Origin: Bacteroidota bacterium
GTDB lineage: Bacteria; Bacteroidota; Bacteroidia; UBA8524
NCBI GenBank assembly: GCA_008933805.1
Contig: WBUH01000006.1
Coordinates: forward strand, 1-64,000
Length of the DNA: 64,000 nt
Direction: 5' to 3'
The notes under the pieces were generated by a model. It made no database searches and was not told where the DNA came from. It saw nothing but the letters and a program-made list of their open reading frames with translations. Below are positions 60,826 to 64,000 of the stretch, piece by piece. The position numbers and the translations under genes are program-made. Position 1 is the stretch's first letter. Every line of letters begins with the position of its first letter.

Positions 60826-61764
60826 TTAATAAAAAGGCTGCGGAGGGCTTGATAACCCTTTCTTGCCAACCCGTTCTCCTCTTGGATTGAATTTGTAGCG
60901 TATCCCAAATTCAAACCCGGTGTAATAATTTCCGAAGGAATAGTTATTTTTATAGAACGTAGTTTGGGCTAAGAAAATATACTCGGCAAACAGATTTATT
61001 TTAGGCGAAATATTCATTTTTAACCCAATGGGTACATATACCCCGAGCATATAGGCAGGCACATAGAATTGCCTATGCCCTAGCTGATAAACAGTATCAA
61101 AATCAGGAGGGATAAAGAAGTTAGACTCGGTGCTTATATAGTACCGGGAATCTCCTGTTGAAGTCCATTCTGTGAAACACACCCCGGCATTTAAAGTAGT
61201 CCCCGCATAGAACGAAAAGAAATCAAAAAAAGCAGGGGTTTGTATTGTATAAGAAACATCCAGTCCGGCAAAACCCATATCTTGACTACACGAAGCCCGA
61301 TATGCTGCTGATTTATTGTTAGCCATTGCGCTATCCCCGCACAACACATACTCGCTATGGTTGTACATTGTCCTTAAACCTACGCCAAATTCACCAAAAC
61401 GAACCCAATAAGGAGCTAAAGTATCTTCGGATTTAAGCGTAAACCTAAGGTTAAACGTTCCACCGCTATTATAGTCCACCCTCACTCTGTTGCTTTGCAT
61501 GGCTAACGTGTTTTTAATGTCTTCGTCGTATTTATGGGCTCCTTCTTTCTTCACAGTGTTTTTATATACGCGCCAATTTCTTGCATCGTCAATAGGTCTG
61601 TAACCTCCAAAAGCAACACCAATTCCTGCAAGTCTCATTTGCTTGAACCATTTTTTGGGCGTTGGCATTGTATCGGTTACCTGCCCCTGAACAAATACAG
61701 GGATTAATAACAACACGCTCCAAAAATCCCTAAAACAGTCGCTTTTTTTCATCCATTCGGGCAT
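60826..61764 (-). CDS. Outer-membrane-type protein, tandem paralog 1
   Basis: A 312-residue paralog of the adjacent gene. N-terminus MPEWMKKSDCFRDFWSVLLL then IPVFVQGQ; barrel-like strands (LDVSYTIQTPAFFDFFSFYA; PAYMLGVYVPIGLKMNISPK; INLFAEYIFLAQTTFYKNNY); same C-terminus GIRYKFNPRGERVGKK. The middle third differs in the loop regions from its twin. The two genes are 26 nt apart, head to tail, and probably co-transcribed. Confidence 0.75.
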   Translation of the reverse strand: MPEWMKKSDCFRDFWSVLLLIPVFVQGQVTDTMPTPKKWFKQMRLAGIGVAFGGYRPIDDARNWRVYKNTVKKEGAHKYDEDIKNTLAMQSNRVRVDYNSGGTFNLRFTLKSEDTLAPYWVRFGEFGVGLRTMYNHSEYVLCGDSAMANNKSAAYRASCSQDMGFAGLDVSYTIQTPAFFDFFSFYAGTTLNAGVCFTEWTSTGDSRYYISTESNFFIPPDFDTVYQLGHRQFYVPAYMLGVYVPIGLKMNISPKINLFAEYIFLAQTTFYKNNYSFGNYYTGFEFGIRYKFNPRGERVGKKGLSSPPQPFY

Positions 61765-61845
61765 ATAAACTACCTCCCTATCAATACGCTAAAATAGGCT
61801 TGTTTATGATGCTCGATGTTTAAACTTTTTTCCTTAAAATTTGAG

Positions 61846-61853
61846 TATCTTTG
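61846..61853 (+). promoter_or_regulatory. -7 box (TATCTTTG) for prfA
   Basis: TATCTTTG ends 20 nt before the prfA ATG at 61874. Confidence 0.5.
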
Positions 61854-61873
61854 CAGGCTTATTTTTCACAGTC

Positions 61874-62947
61874 ATGTTAGATAAATTAGAGGCCATAAAA
61901 ACCCGCTGGAAAGAAGTGGAGAACATGCTCAGCAGTCCTGATGCAATGACGGATATGAAACGTTTTGCTCAACTGAGTAAGGAGTACCGCGACCTTACCC
62001 CCATTGTGGAGAAGCTGGCTGACTATAAATTACTGCTGGGAAATATCTCAACGGCAAAACAAATATTAAACACCGAAAAAGACGACGAGCTACGCGAAAT
62101 GGCCAAAGAAGAACTTGCCACCCTTGAGGAGCAGCAAGAACCTTTGGAGGATGAAATTCGCTTGATGCTGATACCCAAAGACCCGCAGGACGATAAAAAT
62201 GCGATGGTGGAAATACGTGGCGGTGCAGGCGGAGACGAAGCCGCAATTTTTGCAGGTGATTTGTTCCGTATGTACCAAAAATTTTGCGACAGCAAAGGCT
62301 GGAAGATAGAGGTAATAGAGATGATGGACGGTACAGCGGGCGGTTACAGCAAAATTGTATTTAACGTATTGGGCGCAGGCGTTTACGGTATTTTGAAGTA
62401 CGAAAGCGGTGTACACCGTGTGCAGCGCGTACCGGCTACCGAAACCCAAGGCCGTGTGCATACCTCGGCGGCATCTGTTGTGGTATTGCCTGAAGCCGAT
62501 GATATTGACGTGGAATTGAAAGAAAGCGATATCCGCGTAGATACCTTCTGTTCATCAGGCCCCGGCGGTCAATCGGTAAACACTACCTATTCAGCCGTTC
62601 GCCTTACCCACGTTCCTACGGGTATCGTAGCACAGTGCCAAGACGAAAAATCGCAGATTAAAAACAAAGAAAAGGCTATGAAGGTGCTTCGCGCCCGCCT
62701 TTTTGAGTTGGAATATAATAAGTGGTTGGAAGAGGTGAGTAAAAAACGTAAAACAATGGTGAGCACGGGCGACCGTAGTGCCAAAGTTCGTACGTACAAT
62801 TTCCCTCAAAGCCGTTTGACCGACCATCGTATCGGCCTTACTCTTTACAGCTTAGATGCTGTAATGGATGGCGAAATAGAAAACATTATCGACCAGCTTC
62901 AGTTGGCCGAAAATGCCGAACGCCTTAAAGAAGGTATTGCGGCTTAA
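61874..62947 (+). CDS. prfA: Peptide chain release factor 1
   Basis: A 357-residue class I release factor, starting MLDKLEAIKTRWKEVENML; an upstream TTG in frame is rejected. GAGVYGILKYESGVHRVQRV is followed by PATETQGRVHTS, the PAT tripeptide that reads UAG/UAA in RF1. The catalytic loop SSGPGGQSVNTTYSAVRLTH holds the universal GGQ near residue 232 that triggers peptidyl-tRNA hydrolysis. The Gln of GGQ is usually methylated by PrmC, which is not in the window. Confidence 0.97.
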   Translation: MLDKLEAIKTRWKEVENMLSSPDAMTDMKRFAQLSKEYRDLTPIVEKLADYKLLLGNISTAKQILNTEKDDELREMAKEELATLEEQQEPLEDEIRLMLIPKDPQDDKNAMVEIRGGAGGDEAAIFAGDLFRMYQKFCDSKGWKIEVIEMMDGTAGGYSKIVFNVLGAGVYGILKYESGVHRVQRVPATETQGRVHTSAASVVVLPEADDIDVELKESDIRVDTFCSSGPGGQSVNTTYSAVRLTHVPTGIVAQCQDEKSQIKNKEKAMKVLRARLFELEYNKWLEEVSKKRKTMVSTGDRSAKVRTYNFPQSRLTDHRIGLTLYSLDAVMDGEIENIIDQLQLAENAERLKEGIAA

Positions 62948-63059
62948 TTACACTGCGTTTTAAACGCTCCCTATTTTCTTCTGTTTACTTCTTGCTTGCA
63001 TAGGGTATTTATTGCCTTAAGTTTTTTATTTTTGATATACCCTAACCGTCGGCAAGCCT

Positions 63060-64000
63060 ATGAAAAACTGTACTAAAATTTTTAGCGTGCTATTTTTTGC
63101 TCTATTAGCACTAAACACCTTTGCTACTACCAACAACGAGGACATTTTTAAAAAAGCCCTCGACGAGTACGATAACGTACTAAGCCAAAACAAGAAAATA
63201 AAGGGGGAAGGTGACAAGGCTGACGACATAAGAAAAATAACCCGCGAGCAATACAAAGAACTAAAAATACTGATAGATAAGGCTATTGACCTTTTTGACC
63301 AGTACACCAGAATAGGCACCAACGATGCCTCGAAAAAAGCATCCCGGCATTACATATTGGTGCTAAAGAAATATGATTTTACGTATAAAAACGATTTAGG
63401 CGAGTTCCGCGATAACTTTAATAAAATCAGTTCGCTGGAAAGTGAAATGGCTACATTAAATGGCTATTATTATCCCTTGCGATATTCTGCCGGCAGCAAA
63501 AACTACATTATTGAAGCCGATAAAAAAACCTCGCTCGAAAAAGGCCTTTTGGTAGAATTTGCCGAAGTATGTACCAATCTTAGCAAAGGTGCTGAAACCA
63601 TTAAATACAGCAAAAAAGCATACCCCATGTACGATTATGGCGACTATAATCTTTGGTGGTGCGCCCATCTGTGGTATTTTTATGCCAACAAACTGGGCTA
63701 TACGGGCTATGAAATGGTAGAGCCCGCGGAAAAGATTATCTACGCAATGGGCGGGCTAAAACGCAGTGATATTAAAAAGATAAAAGACAGCGGTTGGGTA
63801 AATTATACCCAAGCCTATAGCAAACTAAATACCCTATTGGCCTCTAACCCTTCGCTTAGCCGCAGTGGTGAAGTATGGGCAAAGGCCGGAGAAAACTTTG
63901 AAAAGCTTGACGAGGAAAAATGGGCGCTGGAGTATTATGACAAAGCGTTGAAAGACGGCTACGGCGACCGCAGTTTTTTGCTGAAAATGATGGAGAAAGG
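63060..64000 (+). CDS. Secreted TPR-like protein, C-terminus outside window
   Basis: An ATG at 63060 gives MKNCTKIFSVLFFALLALNT with cleavage near FAT, then an open frame to the window end (at least 313 residues). The sequence is rich in helix-turn-helix pairs of TPR type near the visible end (SRSGEVWAKAGENFEKLDEE then KWALEYYDKAL). An aromatic block (DYNLWWCAHLWYFYANKLGY) lies near residue 200. No further domain can be seen before the cut. Periplasmic or surface role inferred. Confidence 0.75.
   Translation, partial: MKNCTKIFSVLFFALLALNTFATTNNEDIFKKALDEYDNVLSQNKKIKGEGDKADDIRKITREQYKELKILIDKAIDLFDQYTRIGTNDASKKASRHYILVLKKYDFTYKNDLGEFRDNFNKISSLESEMATLNGYYYPLRYSAGSKNYIIEADKKTSLEKGLLVEFAEVCTNLSKGAETIKYSKKAYPMYDYGDYNLWWCAHLWYFYANKLGYTGYEMVEPAEKIIYAMGGLKRSDIKKIKDSGWVNYTQAYSKLNTLLASNPSLSRSGEVWAKAGENFEKLDEEKWALEYYDKALKDGYGDRSFLLKMMEK

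Overview
The window reads as a chromosomal segment of a member of the Bacteroidota. Several proteins carry a C-terminal secretion domain of the type IX (Por) kind with the YPNP signature. The TAnnTTTG -7 box typical of this phylum sits a few bases upstream of many start codons. Other phylum-typical features are a fused alpha+beta 2-oxoacid dehydrogenase E1, a three-subunit proton-translocating transhydrogenase and a eukaryote-like proline dehydrogenase. No rRNA, tRNA, CRISPR array or complete insertion sequence was found. Species cannot be named from what is visible.

Layout. 1-13.7 kb: a truncated large adhesin-like secreted protein, a radical SAM/SPASM enzyme with a ferredoxin-NADP reductase, folA, small secreted proteins, and a giant alpha-2-macroglobulin whose 3' end is echoed twice downstream. 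13.8-18.9 kb: nadC, a T9SS cargo protein, and the pntAA-pntAB-pntB operon interrupted by a four-helix-bundle gene inside a 23-bp inverted repeat. 18.9-24.75 kb: an AT-rich accessory array in which small lipoprotein or cytoplasmic genes alternate with a recurring junction repeat that ends in short coding tails; an intrinsic terminator closes it. 24.8-35.4 kb: a TetR regulator with a divergent membrane protein, E1 dehydrogenase, proline dehydrogenase, a metallophosphoesterase, T9SS cargo, a MazG-like enzyme and an outer-membrane-type protein. 35.4-42 kb: a 1627-residue repeat-rich T9SS protein, then three copies of a 118-120 bp MITE-like element around a damaged DUF559 nuclease gene and a possible HEPN-type protein. 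42-44.6 kb: recR and a multidomain glycosyltransferase. 44.6-48.0 kb: a four-gene overlapping operon read as an ABC three-component (ABC-3C) conflict system. 48.4-49.5 kb: a 288-bp tandem repeat with relatives at 57.0-57.5 kb. 49.6-64 kb: pgk, a GT22-type mannosyltransferase, a Rieske protein, a GNAT, a frameshifted T9SS protein, a di-heme peroxidase, an RluA-type pseudouridine synthase, a CPA2 antiporter, twin outer-membrane proteins, prfA and a truncated secreted protein.

How the genes work together. Housekeeping functions (folate, NAD synthesis and NADPH balance, glycolysis, oxo-acid and proline oxidation, translation termination, recombination) form the backbone. The accessory blocks are where the novelty lies. 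The two strongest candidates are (a) the ABC-3C-like operon, whose first small gene looks like a helical effector and ends in an Asn/Gln/Gly-rich motif that recurs at the N-terminus of the next protein, and (b) the cassette array at 19.0-24.75 kb, which resembles a relic string of polymorphic-toxin tails coupled to immunity-like genes but has no parent toxin in view. All functional statements rest on reading motifs by eye; no database search was run.
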